Origin: Cordia subcordata
Taxonomy: Eukaryota; Streptophyta; Magnoliopsida; Boraginales; Cordiaceae
DNA length: 64,000 nucleotides
Reading direction: 5' to 3'
Assembly: GCA_028554755.1 (NCBI GenBank)
Contig: JAPTOF010000003.1
Coordinates: forward strand, 10,886,001 to 10,950,000
Shown here: one piece after another, positions 1 to 9,571 of the stretch
Numbering within the stretch: the first letter of the stretch is position 1
Layout of the letters: the number at the start of each line of letters is the position of its first letter
The notes under the pieces: model-generated
Told to the model about the DNA's origin: nothing
The model's input: the letters and a program-made list of their open reading frames with translations, nothing else
The model's database searches: none
Made by a program: the position numbers and the translations under genes

Positions 1-505
1 AAGGCCTAGCCTTATCCTTAAGGGTAAAGAGAAATAACCTAAGACGAATGACCTCATGAGACACATTGAGGACATGGAGGGTAGAACTCATTTTAATGAA
101 CTCGGTAATGTGGTCTAAAGGACTTTCATTGCTCTTCCCACAAAAGGAAGGGAGCATAGCCAACATGTTAGATTTGATCTAGAAATTTGGCACCCTCAAC
201 CTTGAAATATTAATAGCCAAGTTAGGCCCAAAGGCATTAGGGAGGAAGAATTCCCTAAGTGTTAGCTCATCATCTAGGGTTGGGTCTAGTATAAAGGGCT
301 CTTGTCTAAAATGATCTTAGGCTTGATGCTCATGGTGATTATGCAGTGGAATAGGATTCATAGGGGGAATAAGAGAGATAGGAGGATTATTTAGATCGGC
401 CATCTTCTCAAGAAGATCTCCTAAATTCCTAAAGTGTCATACAATCCTATCGGGTTCGGGATTAAATAGAACTAAGGAATTCCTAAGGGATCTCCTACCA
501 AGCAT
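1..505 (-). pseudogene. Element A: Athila-type gag, N-terminal part, cut by window edge
   Basis: Read on the minus strand from an ATG at 505, this matches the start of the Gag proteins of elements F (55397 downward) and G (25580 upward): an MLGRRSLRN-like N-terminus, a MADxN box, then the stretch before the helical Gag core. Gag is the structural capsid protein of the virus-like particle in the cytoplasm. The frame has several stops, for example where F reads on past the HRHQ-like stretch, so it is dead. It is followed on its 5' side by a primer site and LTR in the same orientation. The rest of element A lies beyond the left edge. Confidence 0.75.
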
Positions 506-801
506 GCAACACTATCCTAACTCTAGCTACTTTACCCCTTGGAACTTGAAAATTTCCTAAAACTATAGCAACAAAACCAAAATCTTATAAAGTCTATTAA
601 AAGAAAAAATAAAAGTTAACACAAACTAAGAAAGCTAAACAAGCAAAATACGCTAAGCACAGAAAGTAAACCATAAAAAGATCAAAGAAACTAAACACAA
701 AGAAAGACGAACAACTATTAAAGCAAACTAACAAAACAAAGCAAAACAAACAAAAGAGCAACTATTAAAACACACAAGCAATTAATGCAAACTACCATGC
801 C

Positions 802-819
802 TCCTTGGTAACGATGCCA
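802..819 (-). other. Element A primer binding site (tRNA-Asp type, decayed)
   Basis: On the minus strand this reads TGGCATCGTTACCAAGGA. The complement of the plant tRNA-Asp(GTC) 3' end is TGGCGCCGTTGCCGGGGA, so 14 of 18 bases match and every mismatch is a transition. It sits 6 bases from the end of the LTR, as expected for a minus-strand primer site. Confidence 0.7.
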
Positions 820-825
820 AGAACT

Positions 826-2717
826 TGATTGTGAGATTGAGGTACAAGCCCAAAAAGAGCTGCAGATGTACAGATCATGTAGTATAACGTGTACAAGTGC
901 AGGTGTCGAACCATAACGAGGCTCAAAATATGGAAAGATCCTATGATATTGTGTTCTAGAAGAACCATAAAAGGAAACCTAAACTTGGCATATTTTTTTA
1001 CTCTCGTATTTTTGGGAGAAAAAGAGGAAAATAAAAGGGACTACATTATGAATACAAGAAAGGACAAATGAGAATTAAGCTAATCTAGGGGGATTAAACC
1101 TATAGAAAAGTAATAGGGTCACCTATACTTACGAATAGGTGACTTTCTACCTCATTACTATAGGATTCAAGGATTGGCTTATTAAGTGATACTCTGATAC
1201 TAAGCAACTAGCTAGTATCCTAATTACACCCTAGGACTCGATGCGGGTCTGTCCCTAAGCATGTACACTTTGATCTATATAATGTGGGCTTTATGTACCA
1301 AAGGCTTTAAGAAGGACTAGAAAGCTACCTAGGTGTCCTAGAGCAAACCTACCCTAGCTTCCAAACCATTAGCTGGATTTAAAGCTAAGGCCTAGGGTTA
1401 CTAGGATTAACTAAACCTATCCAGACTCTTAGTAGCTAGATTTAAAGCGAAATAGGACTCGATCTAGGCTAGTCTTAACTTGTGCACCATCATTCTAGGG
1501 ACACTGTAGCAGATTGATGTCTAATAGGCACAATCCTACATGTTCTAGGCCAAGGTGTTCTGAATATGTAGACCAATTCACTATTCAAACATCAATAAGT
1601 TTGAATTGTACCATTGAAAACAATTAGGAATCAACATGTACTAAGATTGGAGCTATATTCACCATAAAGCATGCTTATACTCACATAGACATAAACATGG
1701 CAAATCTACTTCATGCCATCTATAAACGGACACATAGACATGTATATTAGGTGGATTAGAGATGTTCTATAGAAAATACAATCCAATTTATATAAATACT
1801 ACTTATTCAAGCATTATATCAAATAGTAGACATGAATTGATAAAAAGCTATTTACATAAAGAATAAAGTATGTATCTATATATATAAGCCAATAGAATCC
1901 CATAACAAAGAGTATGAAAATCAACCCATTACACAACTTTAGTCACCCTAATCTATCTACTCAAGCATAAAATAAAAGAGAATGAAAGAGGGTTAAGAAA
2001 GCATCTCTTCCATCCTTGTTTATTTACAATCTTGAGCAAATCCTCAACAAATGATGTTGTAATCCTCCAAAATCAACTTAGATCTAGGTGGGTATGTGTG
2101 TTAATATGTATATTAGAGGTGGGTGAAGGTAGGGTTTATTGTGTGAGAAGTAGGCGTGTGAATGAGAGGTGAAAAGAGGTTGAAAACTACTCCAAAAGGG
2201 TTGAAAAAGGGCTTAAATAGTGCAGCTTTCTCATCCAACCGAGGGCCTTAGTCGGTCAACCGGCCTAGCACCTAGGTCAACCAGTCTAAGGACTTTAACT
2301 TCTATTTTGACCGGTCAACCAAGTTGGCCGACTATCCCTAAAAAAGGGTTGACTGGCAGCTCAGAGTCTTGGCCAGGTTTCCTTGTGTTACGTCTGTTTT
2401 GCCTTGGTTGCTCTTTCTTTGCCCAGTTGCCTCCAAAAGCTTCTTTTATGCTTCTCCCACGTCTTGAACACCTCGAGCTTAACTCCAACATCAAATCACC
2501 ATCGGTTTAAGCCCCAAGCTCTGACCTAACTTCACCAAACGCTAGTAATAAGCTTGTAGTAGTGTAGTGTTTACCATTAAACTCAACTATGTACAATTGT
2601 ATGCACTTAAGCCTATCTCTAGCATATGTACTATACTAATGAATCTCATACAGCTTAAAACACCTCCTAAACATAGAAAAATAACAATGCAAACACACAC
2701 AAAAACACAACACATCA
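826..2717 (-). repeat. Element A 5' LTR (Athila-like, 1.9 kb)
   Basis: In plus coordinates it opens TGATTG and closes CACATCA, so it has TG...CA ends. It lies next to the primer site at 802-819. It holds two hairpin motifs of the TTAGCT-GGATTTAA-AGCTAA type near 1370-1392 and 1430-1452, and an array of GGTCAACC-like palindromes at about 2240-2345. A TTTAAG TATA-like box (minus strand) lies near 2210. The next bases, 2718-2722 (GAAGC), should be one copy of its target duplication; the other copy is outside the window. The minus-strand gag downstream makes this the 5' LTR. Confidence 0.8.
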
Positions 2718-3286
2718 GAAGCACTATAAGCACAGCTATTATAAGACTCGGAGAATGGGTAGGTAGGAAAAGATGGTGTAAAGGATGAATTCTCAATGTA
2801 AAAAGGCGTACCGAAAGAAGATTCAGCTTGACCCCAATATGAAAATACATGATGTTGCTCCCCAGAATCATAATGATAAGATAAGGATGCATGTATGGGC
2901 ATGTAATTGCTAAGGGCATTGGGCATTGGGCATTGGCCATTGTATACAATCAAGAACAACAGTGGTGAAAGGTGAGACAAATACTAGAGAAATAAGCATA
3001 GCTTCCATAATGATTGCAATAACAAGAATATGCATCCTTATATTCATGATTTCTAAATAAAGATGTATGAGAGGATGTATAACTATAGAGGTCAGAGTTA
3101 GCACCAACACTAGATTGGGAATTGTCATGGGGACAAAAGAAAGTTTGATGCATACGACTTCCACACACATGACGTGTATAAGTTTGATGCATATGACTTC
3201 CACACACATGACGTGCATTAGGGACAAGTTTGGGAGGGTGGGGAAGAGAATACTAAGGACCACCAAGAAGCATTTGGTTCACTCAT
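2718..3286 (-). pseudogene. Element B: two-knuckle gag-like protein, N-terminal fragment
   Basis: Minus strand, from an ATG at 3286 (MSEPNASWWS), homologous to the gag-like genes of D (9388 downward) and C (12165 upward). The first zinc knuckle region is present twice because of a 39-bp in-frame tandem duplication (3142-3219). The second knuckle region follows at about 3010-3050. Small indels put the ATG and the knuckles in different frames. Element A cuts the gene on the left and element C cuts it on the right just before the ATG, so this is one strip of an older element whose LTR fragment survives at 17238-18941. Confidence 0.7.
3142..3219 (-). repeat. 39-bp tandem duplication of zinc-knuckle coding DNA
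   Basis: Two adjacent 39-bp units (3142-3180 and 3181-3219) differ at only a few positions. Each encodes a VCGSxMHQT stretch, so 13 codons covering most of the first knuckle are doubled in frame in element B. Elements C and D have a single copy. Confidence 0.8.
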
Positions 3287-3677
3287 ACTCAGTCAAGCAT
3301 GAAATGCTAGTTTTATGTGTGTTTATGCATTGCATCTTTATTCTAATTTTGAGGTGATTTGTGCTTATTTGGTAGCATTATCATAGTACTTATCTAACAA
3401 TTGTGCATATGTGGAGTTAAGTGTTTATACTGAGTTTAGTGATTAAATGCTACACTAAATGCTTTATTGTATTTGCAGGTGAGTTTTGGGATGGGACGAG
3501 CATAAATAAGGAAGAAACAAGCTCAACATTGAAGACGAGCTCAACGTTGAAAACCGCACGCGAAAAAGTGAAAAATGAGCAAGATATGAGGTTTATAAGT
3601 TAAGCTGTCAAGTGTCAGGGGACTAGCCAGTAAGGTCCCTTGGTACATACCAGCTAGCAAGTAGTGACACTGGAGGC

Positions 3678-3685
3678 TATAAATA
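3678..3685 (+). promoter_or_regulatory. TATA box of element C 5' LTR
   Basis: TATAAATA about 380 bp into the LTR, with a CCAGCTAGC-type palindrome remnant 40-60 bp upstream. The matching place in the 3' LTR (15949) reads TACAAATA, so that copy is mutated. Confidence 0.6.
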
Positions 3686-4287
3686 GGGCTCGATTTTAGC
3701 ATTTTAGCAGAATCCTTCACTCCATCTCTTACACTAACTTTACACCCATTTCCCAAAACCCTAAGATCCATCTAAATCCACCTCACACACACTTCTAAAC
3801 ACAAAAACACTTACAAGAATTTGGCATAAGCTCTTGGATTGTAAACCATGTCCATGGATAAAAAGGTGTCTCTCTTTTATCCTAAGCTAATCTATGTATG
3901 ATTAGAGATGTGTAGGGTGATTTACTCTTGTATTATGGATGATTATAATATTATTGTTATGGGTACTTGATAAATATATATATATATATAATATGTATGT
4001 ACATATATATATGCGCTTATACTTAGGGTTTTGAAGGCCATTTTTTACATACATGTCTATGTGTGTGTTGAAATGTCTCAATGAAGTTGCATATGTATAT
4101 TGAAGTCTATTATGCTATTAACCATGTCTAAATAATTGTGCTAGCATGTCTATGTGTTTGTGTGGTGATTACATGAAATAGGTATGCTTATGTATATGTC
4201 TATGTGTGTGTTTGCATACTTAATAGCATAAATAGCTTCTATTGCTTACATGCCGGGTAATACTGCCTAAGTTGGTCTAATCTAAGC

Positions 4288-4292
4288 GTATC
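4288..4292. repeat. Target site duplication GTATC, left copy (element D)
   Basis: GTATC just left of element D is repeated exactly at 11196-11200 just right of it, inside the otherwise continuous 5' LTR of element C. Confidence 0.9.
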
Positions 4293-4685
4293 TGATATCG
4301 CTATTTGAGCACAAGCCTAAATAGCCCGCAAGGGCACGGGACGTGTGTAATACAGTGTGTGTAAGTGTGGGGTCGAATCCACAGGGAGGCTACCTTGGTT
4401 TAGTCTTTATGTGCTCGAATGCCTTAAACTAGCTACATGCGTGTGTGTACTCACTTTGGGATGGAAGGGAGCTCGGAAAAAGGAAAATAAAAACTAATCT
4501 ATGGAGGAACTTAAGGGAGCCAAACTAAGAAAGGAAACACGAATAAAGAAGAAGGGGACCTGGGGCGATTGCATTGCAACAAGACTTGGGCTATGATAAC
4601 AGATGATGTCTATCTAAGGCTCGGGACTTCTATTGCCGTTGTGTTGATCAAGGACTCTCTTAACCAATACTAGTGGTTCAACCCG

Positions 4686-4945
4686 TTAGCTGGATTTAAA
4701 GCTAAGGGCCAATCCCTCCTAGCCTACGCAATCTGTGCTTAGAACTTATCCTCTTGGCTGGATTTAAAGCCAAGGACTAGCACCTAAACACTACGTGACA
4801 CTAAGGCTCAATTAACCAACACTAACGTGGTTGAGGATACTCTAGTCTAGGTTAACTTATCTGCTTGGCTGGATTTAAAGCCAAGGACTAACACCTAAAC
4901 TCGACTAAGCATAGCATGTAACCTATTAGCTGGATTTAAAGCTAA
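4686..4945 (-). other. Four covarying hairpins in the R/U5 part of the LTR
   Basis: Plus-strand copies at 4686-4705, 4753-4774, 4864-4885 and 4926-4945. Each has the invariant loop GGATTTAA (TTAAATCC in the sense RNA). Copies 1 and 4 have stems TTAGCT/AGCTAA; copies 2 and 3 have CTTGGCT/AGCCAAG, so an A-U pair is replaced by a G-C pair on both arms. The same four lie in the 5' LTR at about 9965-10225. In G, C, A and F one or two related hairpins occupy the same region downstream of the TATA box, so they would be in the leader RNA. The function is unknown. Confidence 0.65.
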
Positions 4946-5469
4946 AGCCGACTCCACTAAGCAAAGCCACGAGATTAAGCACAATCACATAACCCATATA
5001 AGTAGATAAGAGCATTTGAAGCACAAATAACACATGCATATTCACTTAGGCATTTTAACAGACACTTAGAGATGTTTGATTTCCAATACATAGACATATT
5101 GATCATGCCATAAATTTTTGTAAATAAACATGTATTAAGAGCTAAAGATCTACACAAATCCATTATTCAAAGCCCTAATCTAATATACAACAACAATCAA
5201 CTCTAAATCTAGCCTAATCTAGCAACATATTTACAAGAAATAGAGAAAGAACAAGAAAAACTTCCCTAAATTCTTGTTTCCAAATCCCTACAAATCCTTC
5301 AAATCTTTGTTTAATGCTTCAATCCTAGCTTGGTGTGGGGTTTAGATGGTGGTTTAGGGTGTTTTGTGAAGTGGGTAAAGGGTTAGGGTTTATTAGGATT
5401 TAAGAAATAAAAGTTCCTCCCTTGAAAATGAGCTGAAACGAGCTTTTTACGGATTTCTTCAGCGCACAG

Positions 5470-5644
5470 CCGGTCGACCGGCTCCTCTTTCTTGCTCGAC
5501 CGGCTCCTCTTTCTTGCTCGACCGGCTTCAATCATGATGCTCTCTGGAATGGCCGGTCGACCGTCTTCTTGAGGAACTCGACCGGCTTCAAATCTTTTAT
5601 TCTCTGGAGCGGTCGGTCGACCGGCTCTTCTTCTAAGTTGACCG
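5470..5644 (-). promoter_or_regulatory. GGTCGACC palindrome array in element D U3
   Basis: Several exact or near copies of CCGGTCGACCGG and its halves (5470-5481, 5551-5563, 5611-5626 and half sites between). The 5' LTR equivalent (about 10748-10925) has a different number and spacing of copies. It lies where U3 should be, upstream of the transcribed region, so it could be a binding site array. I see no strong TATA box nearby in D. Confidence 0.5.
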
Positions 5645-5913
5645 GCTGAATCAGAATGATCTCTTCTTTATTTCTTTTCTTCCGTTCTTCATCCATTAGC
5701 TCATTTCTTCCTCGCATAAGCTTGAACCCTTCCGAAACACTCCTAAAACATGGAATATAACACTTAGTATAGTATTTATGCACCTAAATACATTATGTAC
5801 AAATATTAACAAATATGCAAAAACTTTGTACTAAGTGTACTCAATTATACTCTAAACACCCTTAAATGTGCATGCAAAAACAAGATGCAAACACGCACAA
5901 ATGACACACATCA

Positions 5914-5950
5914 ACACCCCCAAACCTTCCCCTTGCTTGTCCTCAAGCAA
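5914..5950 (-). other. Element D polypurine tract and hairpin (terminal copy)
   Basis: Directly against the 3' LTR. On the minus strand a perfect 7-bp stem hairpin TTGCTTG-AGGA-CAAGCAA (5933-5950) is followed by a purine-rich run ending GGGTGT (5914-5932) and then the LTR. This is the expected plus-strand primer of reverse transcription. A second hairpin plus purine-rich tract lies about 930 bp upstream at 6851-6886. Confidence 0.75.
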
Positions 5951-7436
5951 GCCCAAATGAAGTCTATCCTCATGCTTTTCAAAAAGTTGCCAATTGCATT
6001 GACTTGCTATCTTTTCGCATCCAAGGGATACAAGGGATCATTCCTTTCATGTAAGGGCTTCCCTAGTCTTTTTCGGATCCTCCCCTCAATCACATGGGGT
6101 CTCACACCTCTTGGGAATGTCACCAAGTAGCTAGAACCACCACAAACTTAGGATTCCAACTCACGCACTCGGGATGTTGGTACTTCGTGCTCTATCAACT
6201 AACATGCCTCCCAATATGCACTTAGCCCCAAAGATACAAGAAAGAGAAGATACATCACAACGGCTCACATTGACGTAAGAGCCTTATCCTTAATACATAA
6301 AAATAAACAAAAGAGATACTTGTGTCAAATTGACATTATGTCACTTGACACTTATTCAACATATTTCACTTTTCAATCTTTTTGTTGCCTTTTGGCTTTT
6401 TTTTTATTTTTTTTTTATTTTTGCATTTTTTTCTCTTTTTTTTTCAATACATAAATAGAACAAAAAGAAAGGAAAAAGAAGAGGCTAAGGCAAACTAAAA
6501 GAACCAATCAAGGAATGGGCACTCATATCAACAACCCTTTAAAAACACTTTTTACAACCAAGTTGTGGGGAAACTACAAGGTGCATTCTTAGAAATACTC
6601 ACTCCCCACAGTTTTCAAAAGGATTCTCTTCAAAGTCTAGGTTATACCATACACTCCGTTTACTCCCCACAATACACCCTTATCTTCTCCAATCAATTAA
6701 GTCAATAACAAAAGCCAACTCTCCAACCAACGTGGAGATAAACTAACTCAAAATATGCAAAAAATTGAAAAATTTGAACACATTTTAAGCAAAAATAAGA
6801 TATCAAGCGAATCTATCCCATATATGATATAAACAATAAATGAGCAACCACACCCCCAAACCTAAACTTTGCTTGTCCTCAAGCAAAAATCACAAAGCCA
6901 CACGACAAGCAATCAACATGAAACACATATGGGGAATGCGGAGAGGGATAGATAAGGACAAGTAAAAGATGGATAGATACAACCTTGTTTCCATGTAGTC
7001 CGCAAATGCCAAAGACAATCCAATGATCTACTAGCCTCTATCTTTTGTGGAAAGCACTAATTCTCAAAAAAACAAAGAAGAGATTAGAAGATATGCTATG
7101 CAAGCTCACATTGACATTTGAAATGATAAACAAGGATGTAAACACGGGGTAAGGGATTGATGCACAAATGAAGGAAAGGAGCAAGAACAAGTAAGGGAGT
7201 AAAAATCTAACCTACTAAGAATGAAAATAAACAAAAGAAAGCCTAAAATATAAAAAGGTAAGATAAACAAAAGCAATCTAATCTATTATGTACAAAGCAA
7301 GAATAAGTACAAGAAAACTAATCTACTATATACAAAGGCAAAGGCAAATAAATACAAGAAAAACAAGAAAAATATGAACAAGCCTAGGGTGCCTCCTAGT
7401 AGCACTGGATTTAACGCCTCCAGCCGGGCGCCAATG
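5951..7436 (-). other. Element D 3' untranslated region
   Basis: It lies between the stop of the gag-like gene and the purine tract. Just after the stop (7390-7440) is the CTACTAGGAGGCACC-type tag also seen after pol in G (33226-33246) and F (38650-38680). Near 6350-6480 is a T/A-rich stretch. Around 6540-6670 is a conserved GTGGGGAGTGAG-like block also found in C, F and G. No coding frame is credible. Shared 3' non-coding sequence is the main tie between D and the Athila elements. Confidence 0.65.
6851..6886 (-). other. Internal hairpin plus purine-rich tract (second copy), element D
   Basis: On the minus strand, the perfect hairpin TTGCTTGAGGACAAGCAA (6869-6886) is followed by the purine-rich run GTTTAGGTTTGGGGGTG (6851-6867). 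This closely copies the terminal signal at 5914-5950. Equivalent internal copies lie at 14498-14530 (C), 33622-33657 (G) and 38250-38286 (F). Confidence 0.6.
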
Positions 7437-9388
7437 TTAGAGTAAAACATGTTTAAAGTTGCGTGGCACAAATTGCCGGATAATCATCAAAGCACAGAAT
7501 ATAGAAGGAAAAGGGTCATGCACTAAAGGTTGGGACAATGAATGCATGATGCACCCCTTTTCAAGATCCCACCCTAAAATATCAAATGAATGCGCAAGTG
7601 TGGAATGAAACATGCTCAAACGTGAAGAATCATTTCCCGCTTGCTCTTTAATTAGCCGCCGCAATGCCTTCTTCTCATAATCAAGGGCTAGGAACACACT
7701 TTCCCCATAGGTCAAAGATAGGTCTAATGCATGCACCATGGGAAACGTGCTTTCTAACCCTAGATGAAAATGTTCTATGCATAAAGGCACAAACGTGAGC
7801 ACCAAAAAGGAAGACTCAATGGAATGGGAAATGGGGGTTGGAACGACATTTGGAGAAGAAGGAGCAACGATATAGGAGGTGGATGTACTACACTCTTCTT
7901 CTCCACAAGATATAACATGATCAAGCCTAGGTCGTTCTAACTCCTCACGAAGGGTAGATTCGATCTTAATAGGCTCTATTTCCATCAATGAATCATCAAA
8001 CATCCAAAGAGACCCATAGATCATTCTTCCAAGCACATCAATTCCTTTCTTATGTGTCTTCTTAGAGTTGCTATTCTCTTCAACATCATGATTCTTAACT
8101 CCAAGAAACTTATCATCTAAAATCTCCGAAATTGATGTCTTGTTTTCCCCAGTGGATGACTTTAAACCTTCACTAGCTACAGTCTCTTTAAATTCATCAA
8201 TACATTCATCACTAGTGGGTGTCATCTCGCCATCATGCTTTTCATATGGGGTAGACACTAATGGAGGGGGCAATGGGGACTCAACGGATTCCTCATCATG
8301 TATGCATGAATGCTCAAGGGAAGAATGCGCACTAAACTCCCTAAATGCCGACTCATAATGCAATTGAGTACTATCAACACAAAACTCAACCTCCGTATGT
8401 ACGAAATGTGTAGGATGAGGAGAAATAAAAAGCTCATGTGACTCAATAGGAGACGTTGAAAGCTTAACAGGATAGGGTACTATTTCCTCTAAAACATAAT
8501 CACAAGAGTCATCAAGAACCAAGTGATCATTAAGCTCATCCTCACTACAAGATGTTATCTCTCCATCAACCTCTCTTTCTAGCTGTCTCTCCCATACATC
8601 ATCATTTCCACCCTTAGTCACCTCATTGTTAGGTCTCATCTCTATCTCGTCAACTCGTTCTAAAGGTATCTCAAAAGTCTCACTAATGAGTTGCATACTC
8701 TCAGCCATTCTCTTCAAGAGCTCTCCTAGAGATTTGGATTCTCGCTTAAAACTCTCTAGTTCCTCTTGATTCGATTGGAGGAGAGATTGGGATTACTCAA
8801 GCATTTGATCTAGTTGCTCTGAGAGTGTAGACATAATGAAAGAGGGTTCAACCGAGTGAAAAGGGTAGTCATGTTGAAAATCATTTTGCACATAACCATC
8901 AAAAAACTCGGGAGAGAAATGGGTGGAAAAATAAGGTGTTGGAGGTGGACAATCGAAACTAGAAGGTGAATGGAATAAAGAGTCATCTTGACCCCATTGT
9001 GAAAATGCATGATGTTGCTCCCTAGAATCATGATAGCTAGATGTAAATGCATGCATGGGCATATGATTGCTAGGGGCATAGGGCATTGCATGCAATCGGG
9101 GATAAGAGTGGAAGGTGGGACAAGCACTAGAAAAGTTAACACGGCTTCCACAATAATTGCAATAAGAAGAATATGCATCCCTATAGTCATGATTACTAAA
9201 TGAAGATGCATGAGATGTTGCATGACTATAGGGGCCATTAGTAGCACTAGCCCTAGGTGGGGAATTCTCGTGGGGACAGAAAACGGTAGGATGCATGAAA
9301 CTTCCACACAAGCGACATGCATAAGGGACACGTTCGGTGGTGGGGAAGAGGATATGGGTGACCACCAAGAAGCATTAGGATCGGTCAT
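7437..9388 (-). pseudogene. Element D gag-like protein with two CCHC-type knuckles (about 650 codons)
   Basis: Begins at an ATG at 9388 (MTDPNASWW). A 1-nt deletion within about 50 nt shifts the frame, and the rest runs open to 8793, where a single TAA (place of a Gln codon by its C-to-T look) precedes a 426-codon stretch ending in SFKH/NFKHVLL at 7437. Knuckle 1 is C-X2-C-X4-H-X4-C (9276-9317, plus HPTVFC). Knuckle 2 (9120-9161) has Asn at the His place. Then come an aromatic, Ser-rich linker, a likely coiled coil (about 8700-8790, LLQSNQEELESFKRE), an acidic middle and a C-terminal block (FVPLCIE, LDLSLT, WDLEKGCI) shared with C. CCHC knuckles bind RNA in Gag nucleocapsids, so a Gag-like role is inferred. 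I do not recognise the C-terminal half. No protease or polymerase motif is present. Confidence 0.7.
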
Positions 9389-9547
9389 ATTCAATGAATC
9401 ATGAGTAAAACCCTTTCACAGTCAAATTCTTTTTTTGAAATTTTTTCTCTAATTTTTTTTTTCCAAAAATGGAAAGCAAGTAAAGATAGTGCACACGCAA
9501 ACAACCAATGGCAAACACAAAAGCACACAAAGAACCAATACCGTGCC

Positions 9548-9565
9548 TCCCCAGCAATGGCGCCA
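9548..9565 (-). other. Element D primer binding site (tRNA-Asp)
   Basis: Minus strand TGGCGCCATTGCTGGGGA; 16 of 18 bases match the complement of the plant tRNA-Asp(GTC) 3' end. It starts 6 bases inside the 5' LTR, as in the Athila element G. Confidence 0.85.
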
Positions 9566-9571
9566 AAAACT

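Larger units (their letters stand above)
3300..4292 (+). repeat. Element C 5' LTR, first part
   Basis: It opens TGAAATG and aligns base for base, mostly with transitions, to the start of the 3' LTR at 15492. A TATAAATA box lies at 3678-3685 in a GGCTATAAATAGGGC context, a decayed palindrome array lies just upstream (3613-3660), and the transcript should start about 30 bp downstream. A TA-rich microsatellite occupies about 3976-4010. Element D interrupts the LTR at 4293. Confidence 0.75.
4293..5913 (-). repeat. Element D 3' LTR
   Basis: Opens TGATATCG and closes CACATCA in plus coordinates. It carries four hairpin motifs (4686-4945), a palindrome array (5470-5644) and a 22-bp tandem duplication (5482-5503 and 5504-5525) absent from the other LTR. 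It lies beyond the purine tract at 5914-5932, which marks it as the 3' LTR of a minus-strand element. Confidence 0.9.

Noticed and set aside
3976..4010. TA repeats as a possible origin or matrix attachment site
   Set aside because: A plain microsatellite within an LTR; nothing else supports a function.
7286..7471. Short open frame after the gag-like gene of D with a hydrophobic run
   Set aside because: It overlaps the conserved non-coding tag after the stop codon and its counterpart in C is not conserved as protein.
9300..9394. Possible programmed frameshift between the ATG and the first knuckle of the D-family protein
   Set aside because: B, C and D are all out of frame there, but by different amounts (distances from the TGGTGG block to the knuckle of 61, 58 and 59 nt), so independent indels explain it better than a conserved shift.
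8810..9394. 194-codon open frame overlapping the gag-like gene of D, hydrophobic, which looks like a membrane protein
   Set aside because: It is the out-of-frame shadow of the knuckle-coding frame. Its apparent match in B is also a shadow and lacks its own conserved start after the shared ATG block.
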